From Mesorhizobium qingshengii (lineage in GTDB: Bacteria > Pseudomonadota > Alphaproteobacteria > Rhizobiales > Rhizobiaceae), in assembly GCF_900103325.1 (NCBI RefSeq), contig NZ_FMXM01000016.1, positions 1 to 64,000 on the forward strand: 64,000 nt of DNA. The letters run 5' to 3'. Shown piece by piece: positions 34,935 to 42,743 of this stretch. The first letter of the stretch is position 1. Every line of letters starts with the position of its first letter. The translations under genes and the position numbers were made by a program. The notes under the pieces are model-generated. The model had not been told where the DNA came from and ran no database searches. It worked only from the letters and a program-made list of their open reading frames with translations.

Positions 34935-36131
34935 ATGGCTGCCACCCATTCCAGCCCTGTGAGACTGTCGGATACCCAGCATTTGGCCGCTGAAGCGGCC
35001 GCGAAGCCATCCGCGAAGCCAATTGGCGACAATTCGTTCAATATAGCCGCGCATGGGTTGCGCGGCATCGCGTCGCTCATGGTGTTCTTCGCGCATCTCC
35101 TGGGTGGCACGGCAGAGCACGTCTACGCCTCCAATGCGGCCTATGTCGACGGCATCACGCCGTTCTGGAACTTCGGCACTTTCGGGGTTTGTCTTTTCTT
35201 CGTCATCAGCGGCTTCGTTATCCTGCCGAGCGCGATACGCTACAGCCCAACTGAGTTTGCCGCCCGACGCTTCATGCGACTCTATCCTCTGTTCTTCGCG
35301 TTCAGCGTGCTTTTCATCCTGCTGAACGCCACAACGAACCTTTATCCCGAAACCAACAATCTCACGTCGGTTCTGGCTGGATTGACATTCCTGAATCTTC
35401 TCGCCCGCACCGAGCAGCTGACTCCGAATGCATGGAGCCTGACTTTCGAAGTCTGGTTCTACGTGTTTATGGCAGCGTTCGTGTTCCTGGCTGTTCGTCG
35501 CCCTAGCAAGCTTGGCCTGGCCGCCCTAAGCCTCCTTGCCGCGCTTTTTATCGCCAGGTATCCGATCGCCCTGTATTTTCTCGCGGGGGGTCTGATCCGC
35601 CTCGCCCACGACCGATATGAATGGGTAAGTCGTGGTCACCACCGCCTTGCCGAGAGCGCGGCCCTCGCAGCCTGCGTCTTTCTTTCGACCCGCGGCCACT
35701 ACGACTATCATTGGTCCGATTTCCAGAATGCCGAGGTACCCTTGCTGGTTGCGGCGACGGCGCTTTACTTCTGCCTTGCGGTATCGCGGAACAGCTTGAC
35801 GGCGCTGTTGCTCGGCAACCGGCTCCTGCGCTACTTCGGGACGGTCAGCTACAGCCTCTATCTGGTGCATCCCTACACGTATTTCCTATCCCGCGCGGCC
35901 TTCTCGCACGCTCATCTCTTCACCGCCAACGTCGCAGTCTCGATGGGCGCCTTCATTGTCGTGACAGGGGCGATCACCTGGATCCTCACGCACTTCGCGA
36001 ACCGTACCCTCGAACTGTGGCCCTATGAGTTCGTCTATCATCAGAAGATCTATCGCTCGACAGCGCAACCCAGTGCCGCGCGGCTGTGGCTGGCCTTGAA
36101 CACCAAAAGATCCGCCTGGCTGCGGGGATAA
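34935..36131 (+). CDS. Acyltransferase 3 family protein
   Basis: Membrane O-acyltransferase of about 398 residues without an SGNH domain. The motifs FNIAAHGLRGIASLMVFFAH, GVCLFFVISGFVILPSA, FAARRFMRLYPLFFAFSVLF and NAWSLTFEVWFYVFMAAFVF are in family order, with about ten hydrophobic segments. An N-terminal ~40-residue polar extension precedes the first helix. The start is uncertain: TTG 34923 and ATG 34935 are in frame with weak ribosome sites. It probably O-acylates a polysaccharide or glycolipid made by the locus; donor and position are unknown. Confidence 0.85.
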   Translation: MAATHSSPVRLSDTQHLAAEAAAKPSAKPIGDNSFNIAAHGLRGIASLMVFFAHLLGGTAEHVYASNAAYVDGITPFWNFGTFGVCLFFVISGFVILPSAIRYSPTEFAARRFMRLYPLFFAFSVLFILLNATTNLYPETNNLTSVLAGLTFLNLLARTEQLTPNAWSLTFEVWFYVFMAAFVFLAVRRPSKLGLAALSLLAALFIARYPIALYFLAGGLIRLAHDRYEWVSRGHHRLAESAALAACVFLSTRGHYDYHWSDFQNAEVPLLVAATALYFCLAVSRNSLTALLLGNRLLRYFGTVSYSLYLVHPYTYFLSRAAFSHAHLFTANVAVSMGAFIVVTGAITWILTHFANRTLELWPYEFVYHQKIYRSTAQPSAARLWLALNTKRSAWLRG

Positions 36132-36171
36132 GAGCGCCGCTGCAGCACTGGTTTGAAACCACCATGGCCGA

Positions 36172-36936
36172 TTAGTCGTCGGACCTTGCCAGCAAGTCCG
36201 TCAGGCGGGACACATCGGGCACAAGAAGCTCCTTTGCGCGGCGCAGGACTATTCCGACACTCTGCAGGTAGCTGAGCTCGCGGGCCACGGCTTCACGATG
36301 CGTACCGATGCGATTGGCCAAATCCGTGTGTGTGGGAATGGGAGAAATGACGGCCGAACCGCCCGTCTCGATATTTTCAGCACACAAGCGCAGCAATTCG
36401 CTATGAACGCGCGATCGCACGCTGAGTGTCGAGAGTTCAACGATATGCTCGACAATCAGGTGCTGGCGCTCGACCAACATTTGGACGAGGGCCTGAAGCG
36501 CCTCGGGATCGTTCTTGATTATATCCAGGAAGGTCCGACTTCCGATGGAAGCGATGGTGCATGGTCCCGCTGCTTCAATCGAATAAGGCACCAGAGGAAG
36601 TTCGCCGCTCAGAGCTGCTCCGTTGACGAGTGATCCCTGGTGCGCCGATGGGAGCCACACGATCTTGCCTGTGCGGGTGTAAACAGGGAAGCGGAGTTCG
36701 CCATCCAGAAGAAAGAAAACCCGATCGACTTTTTCGCCGGCCGGGATCAGGACATCACCGTCATCGAGATGGAACCAATGACAGCGGCGGTTCATCTCGG
36801 CCAGCGTGGATGGACGAACTGCGTGGAAATGTTCGATATCGCTCAAATCCAGGCTTTGTAACGTGTTCCGATCAGCCGCGGGAGCGGCCTCCCTCTCAGT
36901 CCGCGGAACGGAATATCGCTCAGCCGGCTGTTTCAC
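36172..36936 (-). CDS. Crp/Fnr-family transcriptional regulator with atypical effector pocket
   Basis: A 254-residue regulator from a GTG at 36936 with gagga upstream. Residues ~50-150 form the cNMP-binding beta-roll (GDVLIPAGEKVDRVFFLLDG), but the phosphate-binding cassette with the PR(S/T)A arginine is not present; instead the segment reads GSLVNGAALSGELPLVPYS. No Fnr-type cysteine cluster is seen. The HTH has THTDLANRIGTHREAVAREL, with the R-E pair that reads TGTGA-like half-sites in Crp. So DNA recognition may be Crp-like while the signal is probably not cAMP. Position at the end of the polysaccharide locus suggests that it regulates it. Confidence 0.85.
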   Translation of the reverse strand: MKQPAERYSVPRTEREAAPAADRNTLQSLDLSDIEHFHAVRPSTLAEMNRRCHWFHLDDGDVLIPAGEKVDRVFFLLDGELRFPVYTRTGKIVWLPSAHQGSLVNGAALSGELPLVPYSIEAAGPCTIASIGSRTFLDIIKNDPEALQALVQMLVERQHLIVEHIVELSTLSVRSRVHSELLRLCAENIETGGSAVISPIPTHTDLANRIGTHREAVARELSYLQSVGIVLRRAKELLVPDVSRLTDLLARSDD

Positions 36937-37064
36937 CTTTCCTCGCCCCTTGCAAAATGTTGAAATCCCCGCAGGCCCTCAAGGTTGTGGGCCTGAGAAA
37001 GCCATCCAGCATGGTTGCCGCGGGCAAAAAAACATCACCCTTTGACCGAGGCGGCAGCCATGTC

Positions 37065-37838
37065 TCAATTCCGCATGGTAACACCATCATATGGCGTCGT
37101 GTTAAGGATATAAGCTACCTCGGTACGATTTCTGGCGCGTAGCTTTTTCATCACATTGCGGATGTGCACCTTGACTGTGCTTTCGCACATGTTGAGTTCG
37201 TATGCGATAACCTTGTTTGCCTTGCCTCGACGCAACGCTTCGATCACCGACATCTGGCGCGACGTAAAAACATTGTCGCTCTGCGGTTGCTTGGCTGGTT
37301 GGCTGTCCCTGATTGCCTGGCCCGAACTGAAGAGAACACTGGGCGGTATGAAGGTCCCGCCCGCCGCGACAAGCTGGATCGCCTTTGCGGCAACCTGCAA
37401 GCTGACGCTCGTGGGAATGTAGCCACGCGTGCCGCTTTCCACCGCTTTGACGATATCGTCAAAGTTCTCGATATCCGACAGCATCACGATTCCCAGAGAC
37501 GGTCTGGTTGCCTTGAGATGGGCAATCCGTGAAAGATGATAGTCCGCGTGAGAATTCGACCACATGACGCACAGCAAGACCGTCGAAACCCGTTCGGTCT
37601 CCTCCGGACTCGCGGCGTCGAACGCTTCGACGGTCGGATAGCGTTGGATGCGAAATGATGGCTCGATCAGTTCGAGGCTTCTGGCGAAGCAGTCGCACAT
37701 CAGCGGCCGATCGTCGATGATCGCTATCTCCATCCCCTCCCGTAAGGGAGCAGGTCCCATATGATTGGTATTGGCAACAGCTGAATAGAGAGCCAGATCG
37801 GTATTGATCGGCTGATCGTTGTTCGACAGAATTGTCAT
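37065..37838 (-). CDS. LuxR-family regulator with degenerate receiver domain
   Basis: A 257-residue protein with receiver-like and LuxR HTH parts. Residues ~36-160 fold like a receiver: MEIAIIDDRPLMCDCFARSL keeps the acidic pair Asp42-Asp43, and Ser121 fits the T/S switch. The phosphoacceptor strand reads STVLLCVMW, with Cys90 where Asp is expected, and the conserved Lys is missing (GYIPTS instead of GYLLK). The HTH (FTSRQMSVIEALRRGKANKV and STVKVHIRNVMKKLRA) is intact. It is probably phosphorylation-independent, as several rhizobial exopolysaccharide regulators are thought to be. An 11-base direct repeat lies 31-58 bases upstream of the start. Confidence 0.9.
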   Translation of the reverse strand: MTILSNNDQPINTDLALYSAVANTNHMGPAPLREGMEIAIIDDRPLMCDCFARSLELIEPSFRIQRYPTVEAFDAASPEETERVSTVLLCVMWSNSHADYHLSRIAHLKATRPSLGIVMLSDIENFDDIVKAVESGTRGYIPTSVSLQVAAKAIQLVAAGGTFIPPSVLFSSGQAIRDSQPAKQPQSDNVFTSRQMSVIEALRRGKANKVIAYELNMCESTVKVHIRNVMKKLRARNRTEVAYILNTTPYDGVTMRN

Positions 37839-38321
37839 GGCTTACCCCCAACCCGAGTTTTCACTGCGACGTAGAATTCACCCCAACGTAGAATTCGACT
37901 TCGAGAGCCACCTCCTTAATCCCTTAGGAACCTACCTTCTTAAGGTATTAGTAATAACTTGTGGATTGGGAGCGCGGTGTGACAAAACGCACAGCGTGAA
38001 TATAATTGCGTATTCGTGAGGGTCAGTTCCGAGGCGGACAGCTGTCGAAGCGTCGGACCGACCTCACCGAAAGGCGTACCCGTCAACAGGATGGATAGTC
38101 GGCTAAGCCGGATGCAGCCTATGCCCCAAATTGTAGACCGATATTTGATGCATTGCCACTTTCAAAGCTGCAACGTTCGCCGCTATCTCCAAACGGGTCA
38201 AGCAAAGCTGCAAATGTACCATTGTGGAGCAAAGTGGTAACTTCGGAAATTCTCGCGGTCCGGTCTCCAAACAACGGTCGCCACAGGTCAATTGGGCGCT
38301 CCGCCAACCTGGAATTGATCT
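37839..38321. other. Regulatory intergenic region upstream of the LuxR-family gene
   Basis: About 480 bases between the LuxR-family start and the end of the GMC oxidoreductase gene. It is locally AT-rich and contains an 11-base direct repeat and, at 37912-37943, arms CCTTAA and TTAAGG around a 20-base spacer. Small open frames near 38016-38310 on both strands overlap and look like chance frames. Confidence 0.45.
37869..37896. repeat. 11-base direct repeat, possible operator
   Basis: ACGTAGAATTC occurs at 37869-37879 and again at 37886-37896, a 17-base period. It lies 31-58 bases upstream of the LuxR-family start, a position where an activator or autoregulator could bind. No other copy was noticed. 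Confidence 0.4.
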
Positions 38322-39917
38322 TTACTCAAGACATTGTTGGAGGTTCTGGCCCAATTTAATGGCGAGTGCCACAATGGTCAGGGTGGGCATGTCGTTTCCC
38401 CCGGTCGGAAAGACCGAGCTCCCGGCGATGAAAAGGTTCGCGAGGCCGTGCACCTGGCATTTGCTGTCGACCACACCCGTTCGCGGATCGTTGCTCATCC
38501 TCGTTGTACCCATATGGTGCCTGACCCAACGGTATGGGATGTCTTCCCCGCCGGTCGGGATCTCGATGGTGCCAGCCTGGACGTCGCTTCTGTGGCCCAG
38601 CAGCCGCATCTCTTCCGTGATGATGGTCTGCATACGCTCAAGTGTGCGCCGAACGAGAGGTCCCACCTTCCATTCCAGCTTCACGCGCGGGAGATTGAAT
38701 TCGTCGCGCTTTGTATCCAGAGTAACCCGGCTTTCCGGGTCCGGCTCTTGTTCGAGGATGGTGTCAAAGTGAAAATGCCTGGCGCGCCGGCGTGAGTGCC
38801 AGATGCGTTCGATGCCTGACGAGATTGATCCCGCGGGATGCCGAAAGATCGTACGGCCACTCTTGATAAGGTCGCGATGCAGGCGACCCTTGCGCAGCCA
38901 GAAGGCAAGATACTGCAGGGCCTCGGAGCCATCCATATCGTTGACGCAAGGCCCCGGCTTGATCCACGTCCGGGAGCCGAGAAGGCATTCGCTTGCGCGG
39001 ATCTCCGGGCGCAGCACAAGCCCGAATGCATCGTTGATGCCGCCGCCCGCGGGCCCCGACAAATCAGCCATGCGAGTCCCGACAGAAGGTACGTGAAGGG
39101 CGACGGTCTTGTCAGGTCGACTGACTCGCAGACTCCCCCATCTTACTCGCGGATGCTCCATGAAATAGCGGCCAACCAGGTCATGCTGGTTGCCGATCCC
39201 ATTCGGCATCTGTCGGTTGGAAACCAAGAGGAGGCGTGCGTTTTCGATCCCGCCGCAGGCCAGTACAAAGAAACGCGCTTCTACCTGGAATCGATTGTTC
39301 GGCGCGCTGGCTACCTCGATGGAGCGAACCCGTCTCCCAGAATCGTCGGTGTCAAGCCGAAGGGCTGTGGCGTGCAGGATAACCTGCACGTTCCTTGCCG
39401 TGTGTAGTCTCGTATGCAGCGTTGCCCCGAGATCCGGGACGGGGCTGAGAAAGCAGCGCTCGGAAAAAAGTGGTCCATTCGTGCGTAAAGCCGCGGAGGC
39501 CGGCTCGTCAGCCAGTAGGTTCTTGATCCCCAGCAAGTCGGCGGCCGATTCGTAGTGGGGAAGTAGCGACTTGCGATCGACAGGCCACCCGCTCATCGGG
39601 ATCCAATGCCGATGCTCGAAATCGGCGCTATCGAGCATCTTGCACCATCCGCCCCAACCAGTCCTGCCGGTACTGCCGCCAAACTGGCGGGTTCGGCAAA
39701 GGTCCAGCGCCTCATAGGGCCTGCCTACAGATTGACCCCGCGACAGTCGTTGACGCCGATGCTCATAGTTGAGGCCGCCGCTTTCAATGACGCAGACGCG
39801 ATGCCGCGTTCCCGCCAACTGCGAGGCGAGCGCAAGACCAGCCGCGCCCGCTCCGACTATGCACAAATCCGTCTCCAGCCGGGCGCCTTCCGGAAAGTCC
39901 TTGCAGTCTTCAATCAT
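38322..39917 (-). CDS. GMC-family FAD-dependent oxidoreductase
   Basis: Glucose-methanol-choline-type flavoenzyme of 531 residues that oxidises an alcohol or sugar hydroxyl. The FAD motif CIVGAGAAGLALASQL is at residues ~18-33. VLACGGIENARLLLVS and the C-terminal NLFIAGSSVFPTGGNDMPT match GMC_oxred_N/C, and RWVRHHMGTTRMS contains the catalytic His region. ATG 39917 gives MIEDCKDFPEG just before the domain; the frame extends to 40049, but that part is low-complexity. Related proteins occur in exopolysaccharide loci, but substrate and location are unknown. No signal peptide was seen. Confidence 0.85.
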   Translation of the reverse strand: MIEDCKDFPEGARLETDLCIVGAGAAGLALASQLAGTRHRVCVIESGGLNYEHRRQRLSRGQSVGRPYEALDLCRTRQFGGSTGRTGWGGWCKMLDSADFEHRHWIPMSGWPVDRKSLLPHYESAADLLGIKNLLADEPASAALRTNGPLFSERCFLSPVPDLGATLHTRLHTARNVQVILHATALRLDTDDSGRRVRSIEVASAPNNRFQVEARFFVLACGGIENARLLLVSNRQMPNGIGNQHDLVGRYFMEHPRVRWGSLRVSRPDKTVALHVPSVGTRMADLSGPAGGGINDAFGLVLRPEIRASECLLGSRTWIKPGPCVNDMDGSEALQYLAFWLRKGRLHRDLIKSGRTIFRHPAGSISSGIERIWHSRRRARHFHFDTILEQEPDPESRVTLDTKRDEFNLPRVKLEWKVGPLVRRTLERMQTIITEEMRLLGHRSDVQAGTIEIPTGGEDIPYRWVRHHMGTTRMSNDPRTGVVDSKCQVHGLANLFIAGSSVFPTGGNDMPTLTIVALAIKLGQNLQQCLE

Positions 39918-40116
39918 GGTGGTGCCGATCGGGAGGGAAACAGCAACAGGCTTGCGAGACGGTGGGCGGCCATCTCCACCCCCCCCCACTCCCGATCCAG
40001 CTGTTACCTGGAATTGTATCGGACAGCGGATCGAATTTGTAATTCGCATAAGGCAGTTGCAATACTATGACCGAAGCTATCATAGCCGTCGAGGCCTGAG
40101 GCGGCAGCCCATTTGG

Positions 40117-40533
40117 TCAGGTTGCGGAAGTCTGATCACTGGCATTCCGTTGTCCAAGCCTGATCCTCTTGGCCGCTTGCGACCGCAATTCGGTGAAATT
40201 CGGCGCGACCAATGGGTAGTCCGGCGGCAAACCCCATTTCCTGCGATAATCTGCCGGTGTCATTCCCATCGAAGCCAGGTATCGCTTCAATGATTTCATC
40301 CTGCGTCCGTCCTCCAGGCTGATGATGAAATCGGGGGTCACCGACTTGCTGATCGGCACGGCGGGAACGAGTTTCGGTTTGGGTTTTTCCCCGCCTGCCG
40401 AGAGGGCTTGCAACGTGCGGCCGACATTCTGGACCAGATCAACCAGATCAGAACGGGAGGCCTGGTTCCTGCTGACAAAGGCCGAAACGATCTTGACGGT
40501 TAATCCCAAATGATCGACGGGGTCTGAGTCCAT
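40117..40533 (-). CDS. MucR/Ros-family transcriptional regulator lacking zinc ligands
   Basis: A 138-residue regulator from ATG 40533 (gagag 8 bases upstream); the frame is open to 40572. The C-terminal half has KSVTPDFIISLEDGRRMKSL, then KRYLASMGMTPADYRRKWGL and PPDYPLVAPNF, the MucR/Ros DNA-binding domain that controls exopolysaccharide genes in rhizobia. In Ros the zinc is held by Cys79, Cys82, His92 and His97; here those positions are Ser72, Asp75, Tyr85 and a His-less MGM stretch, so no zinc site is apparent. Zinc-free Ros homologues are known from Mesorhizobium. AT-rich DNA with palindromes lies directly upstream and could be its target. Confidence 0.93.
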   Translation of the reverse strand: MDSDPVDHLGLTVKIVSAFVSRNQASRSDLVDLVQNVGRTLQALSAGGEKPKPKLVPAVPISKSVTPDFIISLEDGRRMKSLKRYLASMGMTPADYRRKWGLPPDYPLVAPNFTELRSQAAKRIRLGQRNASDQTSAT

Positions 40534-40689
40534 AATCCGCTCTCGACTGACGATAATTGTCGTCCGTGGCAAATGCGGAGCAGCTTTTGGATCACTCGTT
40601 TGCCGAATTATCCAACATCAAATCGGGAGCATATGCTCCCGATCCCCCGCATCTGGAGCCTCCAATGGCATCCCTGGGTGCCAATTCTG

Positions 40690-40860
40690 TCAATTGCCCT
40701 TGGTGGTATTGAATCCAGCCAAAAGTGGTAACCGATCGTGACGGCCAAGGTACACCGTCCGCTGGTTGCCAAGCGCGTCGTGCCGCGCTTGCTCGGCGTT
40801 TTCTTGGAAATTGCTGAACCCAAACACGGCTTGCGCGTGAAAAATCATCAGATATTCCAT
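40690..40860 (-). CDS. Small hypothetical protein (56 residues)
   Basis: Starts at ATG 40860 (MEYLMIFHAQAVFGF) and reads through ENAEQARHDALGNQ and TVYLGRHDRLPLL. The amino-acid mix is balanced and codon third positions are moderately GC-rich, unlike a frame shadow. No known domain, signal or membrane segment is recognised. A 7-base inverted repeat lies 6 bases upstream of the ATG. The ribosome site is weak (aaagg, 11 bases). It may be a real small protein. Confidence 0.42.
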   Translation of the reverse strand: MEYLMIFHAQAVFGFSNFQENAEQARHDALGNQRTVYLGRHDRLPLLAGFNTTKGN

Positions 40861-40865
40861 ATATA

Positions 40866-40888
40866 TTTGGCCTTTTGAAATGGCCAAA
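40866..40888. promoter_or_regulatory. TTTGGCC-N9-GGCCAAA inverted repeat
   Basis: Perfect 7-base arms at 40866-40872 and 40882-40888 in an AT-rich stretch, just upstream of the 56-residue ORF and about 330 bases upstream of the MucR-family gene. Candidate operator or leader hairpin. Confidence 0.4.
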
Positions 40889-40928
40889 GTTGCTATTTCC
40901 GCCGACTGCTACACAACTACCAGAACCG

Positions 40929-40942
40929 TATGATAAATCATA
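40929..40942. promoter_or_regulatory. TATGAT-AA-ATCATA palindrome in AT-rich DNA
   Basis: Six-base perfect arms around a 2-base centre, within an AT-rich segment (about 40850-41080) between the small ORF and the decapeptide-repeat gene. A related GTATCATAC sits about 50 bases further right. AT-rich sites with TpA steps are the type bound by MucR-family proteins, one of which is encoded next door. Confidence 0.4.
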
Positions 40943-41095
40943 TCTTTTAATTACTCAATCAAACCGGCATGACGGAAAAGATAAACTTGTATCATACTGT
41001 CATTAAATGTGTCCAATTCGATCAAGGTTTTGAATAACCTTCCCGGGAGAATCCTATTATTAATTGTGCGGGGGGCTCGGATATCAGGAGATGAT

Positions 41096-41521
41096 ATGAG
41101 CACTAAAATTGCATCTACGGCGAAGTTGCTGGTGGGGGCATTCTTTGCTCTGGGAACGGTCGGGATTTCTCATGCCGGCGCCGTTGGCGAGCCCAGTGTC
41201 AAAGTCAGTTCGTCCGGTGAAACCGGGGGCAAGGCTGGAGGCGCTGGCGAGACCGGTGGCAAGGCTGGAGGCGCTGGCGAAACCGGTGGCAAGGCTGGAG
41301 GCGCCGGCGAGACCGGCGGCAAGGCTGGAGGCGCTGGCGAAACCGGTGGCAAGGCCGGAGGCGCTGGCGAGACCGGCGGCAAGGCCGGAGGCGCTGGTGA
41401 AACCGGCGGCAAGGCTGGAGGCGCTGGCGAGACCGGTGGCAAGGCCGGAGGTGCTGGCGAGACCGGCGGCAAGACCGGAGGCGCCGGTGAAACCGGCGGC
41501 AAGACTGGAGGCGCTGGCTAG
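41096..41521 (+). CDS. Secreted decapeptide-repeat protein, ten ETGGKAGGAG units
   Basis: A 141-residue protein starting at ATG 41096, with aggag 5 bases upstream. Residues 1-~28 are a signal peptide (KLLVGAFFALGTVGISHAGA). A short linker containing SVKVSSSG is followed by ten exact or near-exact copies of ETGGKAGGAG (Ala to Thr in the last two). The protein is therefore about 70 percent Gly/Ala/Lys/Glu/Thr repeat with alternating charges, probably extended and extracellular. The stop TAG falls where an eleventh unit would begin (GAG to TAG). A paralogue with the same repeat is encoded at 45104. Function unknown; a cell-surface or matrix role is only an inference from location. Confidence 0.8.
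   Translation: MSTKIASTAKLLVGAFFALGTVGISHAGAVGEPSVKVSSSGETGGKAGGAGETGGKAGGAGETGGKAGGAGETGGKAGGAGETGGKAGGAGETGGKAGGAGETGGKAGGAGETGGKAGGAGETGGKTGGAGETGGKTGGAG
41219..41518 (+). repeat. Tandem array of ten 30-base units
   Basis: Ten head-to-tail 30-base units encode ETGGKAGGAG. Units differ mainly at third positions (gaa/gag, ggt/ggc, gct/gcc), with gct to act changes in the final two. Such an array is prone to slippage, so copy number may vary between strains. Confidence 0.95.
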
Positions 41522-41768
41522 ACCGACAAAATCTGAAGCTTATCGGATGCCGGCGCGCGGATGCTCGCCTGCCGGCATCTGTCTGCTGAAACTCGACAGC
41601 CGGTCAGCTTCGAAATCACCCGAACAAAATGATTTCGCAAGCGGTACCAGGCTGCTTGACATCGGTGGCTTGGCTCGTCCTCTGGGCAGGCCTAAGGCAA
41701 GCCGCTTTTGAATTTTGATTTCGCGCGGGGCGGGATAACCGTCCCTGTATTGTTTTCGCCGTTCCGAA

Positions 41769-41960
41769 CTACCTGCCCAAGCCGGTGTAACGCGCTGCTT
41801 CCTTCCACAAAGCCAGCGCAATTGTTGGCGACCGGCCTTTCACTTCGATATCTCGGCCTCGGTAGGGTCCGGCCGCGATCCACACGGTCTTTGAACGCTG
41901 GTAGACGGTAACGCCAAGAGCGCTAGCTAACGTCCGCCATTCTTCGTAATTCCGAGGCAT
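41769..41960 (-). CDS. Small conserved protein (63 residues), paralogue 1
   Basis: A 63-residue protein whose core is VYQRSKTVWIAAGPYRGRD followed by EVKGRS and IALALWKEAARY. The protein encoded at 46135 has the same length and aligns without gaps, with 42 of 63 positions identical by eye, which shows that both frames are real and under selection. Predicted cytoplasmic, basic, alpha/beta; no known family recognised. It may bind nucleic acid given its basic Arg/Lys content, but this is not shown. Confidence 0.72.
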   Translation of the reverse strand: MPRNYEEWRTLASALGVTVYQRSKTVWIAAGPYRGRDIEVKGRSPTIALALWKEAARYTGLGR

Positions 41961-42020
41961 TCATTCGGGCTCCGTTGCAGGGCGTCGTCAATTCGATCGG
42001 ACATCTGGTCCGAGCCGCAC

Positions 42021-42200
42021 CTACCCCTTCAGGCTGCCCACCCATTGGCCCATCATCATTGGGCCTCCCTCGGGCGAGGCCACCAACTGAAACCGTTGTC
42101 TTCGACCCCGGCCACAACAGCTATTGCGGCAACAGCCAGCGACAACCCCCGCTGCGAGAACACCGAGCAAGGTGAATATGGCAGTTGAGATTGCTCGCAT
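42021..42200 (-). CDS. Possible small lipoprotein or membrane peptide (59 residues)
   Basis: A 59-residue frame beginning MRAISTAIFTLLGVLAAGVV with a lipobox-like VAGC, then a Cys/Arg-rich linker and a short tail ending GQWVGSLKG. The hydrophobic segment at residues 4-22 looks like a signal or membrane anchor. No clear Shine-Dalgarno is present, and the frame overlaps other short frames, so it may be spurious. Confidence 0.25.
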   Translation of the reverse strand: MRAISTAIFTLLGVLAAGVVAGCCRNSCCGRGRRQRFQLVASPEGGPMMMGQWVGSLKG

Positions 42201-42623
42201 CGCATTGTTACAGCGATCACGCGGCCGCGGCCTTGACGCAAATCAAGATGAATCGGACACCACCGGCCAGAATTGCGGCCGGCTCGGCCAGCGCCAACCG
42301 CCTTGCCACAACGACATCGACCTGACTGCTCCAGGCTCTCTGACGTTCGCCATCATTTTGCGACGCATAGCCGCCAAAGACCTTTGCCACGCGGATCTGG
42401 GACCTCTGCCACGCGGATTTGGCGCTGGACACGAGCCAACCGCCCACTTGGCCTAGCGTGCGTCGAAGCATTGAAAGCAAGGATATCCTTCGCCCCTACC
42501 CAAAAGTTTAACGAGAACGACCAGAGACCTATCTGGAACCACGTCGCCTAATCGCGGTACCGTTCACGTCATGATCTGCGCGCACCAGGCACCCACCCCC
42601 GCTTGATGCGCAACGCTTGATCG

Positions 42624-42657
42624 CCCGCCGCACCAGACGATGCGGCGGGTCTCTTTT
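42624..42657 (+). terminator. Intrinsic terminator 87 bases upstream of the DUF4838 gene
   Basis: CCCGCCGCA (42624-42632) pairs with TGCGGCGGG (42641-42649), a perfect 9-base GC-rich stem with an 8-base loop, followed by tctctttt. No plus-strand gene was found for it to terminate, so it ends either an unannotated transcript or a leader of the DUF4838 gene. Confidence 0.72.
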
Positions 42658-42743
42658 GCAGGATGGCACCGATGCGCGAGCCGCCAAGGACATCGACACT
42701 GACGCGGTTACCTCCCTGGATGATCGTGTAGGTAGATCTTGGC

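Larger units (their letters stand above)
41961..42743. other. Gene-poor region with an intrinsic terminator
   Basis: About 780 bases between the 63-residue gene and the DUF4838 gene. It holds one weak small ORF (42021-42200, minus) and a clear intrinsic terminator (42624-42657, plus). The remaining open frames on both strands overlap and lack features. Confidence 0.5.

Noticed and set aside
34376..34993. Possible genes or a transposase remnant between the two acyltransferases
   Set aside because: Frames on both strands overlap and show no transposase motifs, inverted ends or target duplication.
41170..41502. 110-residue minus-strand Pro-rich repeat frame (PPVSPAPPAL units)
   Set aside because: It is the reverse reading of the 30-base tandem array; repetition alone keeps it open, and it has no signal peptide or ribosome site.
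41219..41518. CRISPR array
   Set aside because: Units are contiguous 30-base repeats without spacers and encode a protein in frame.
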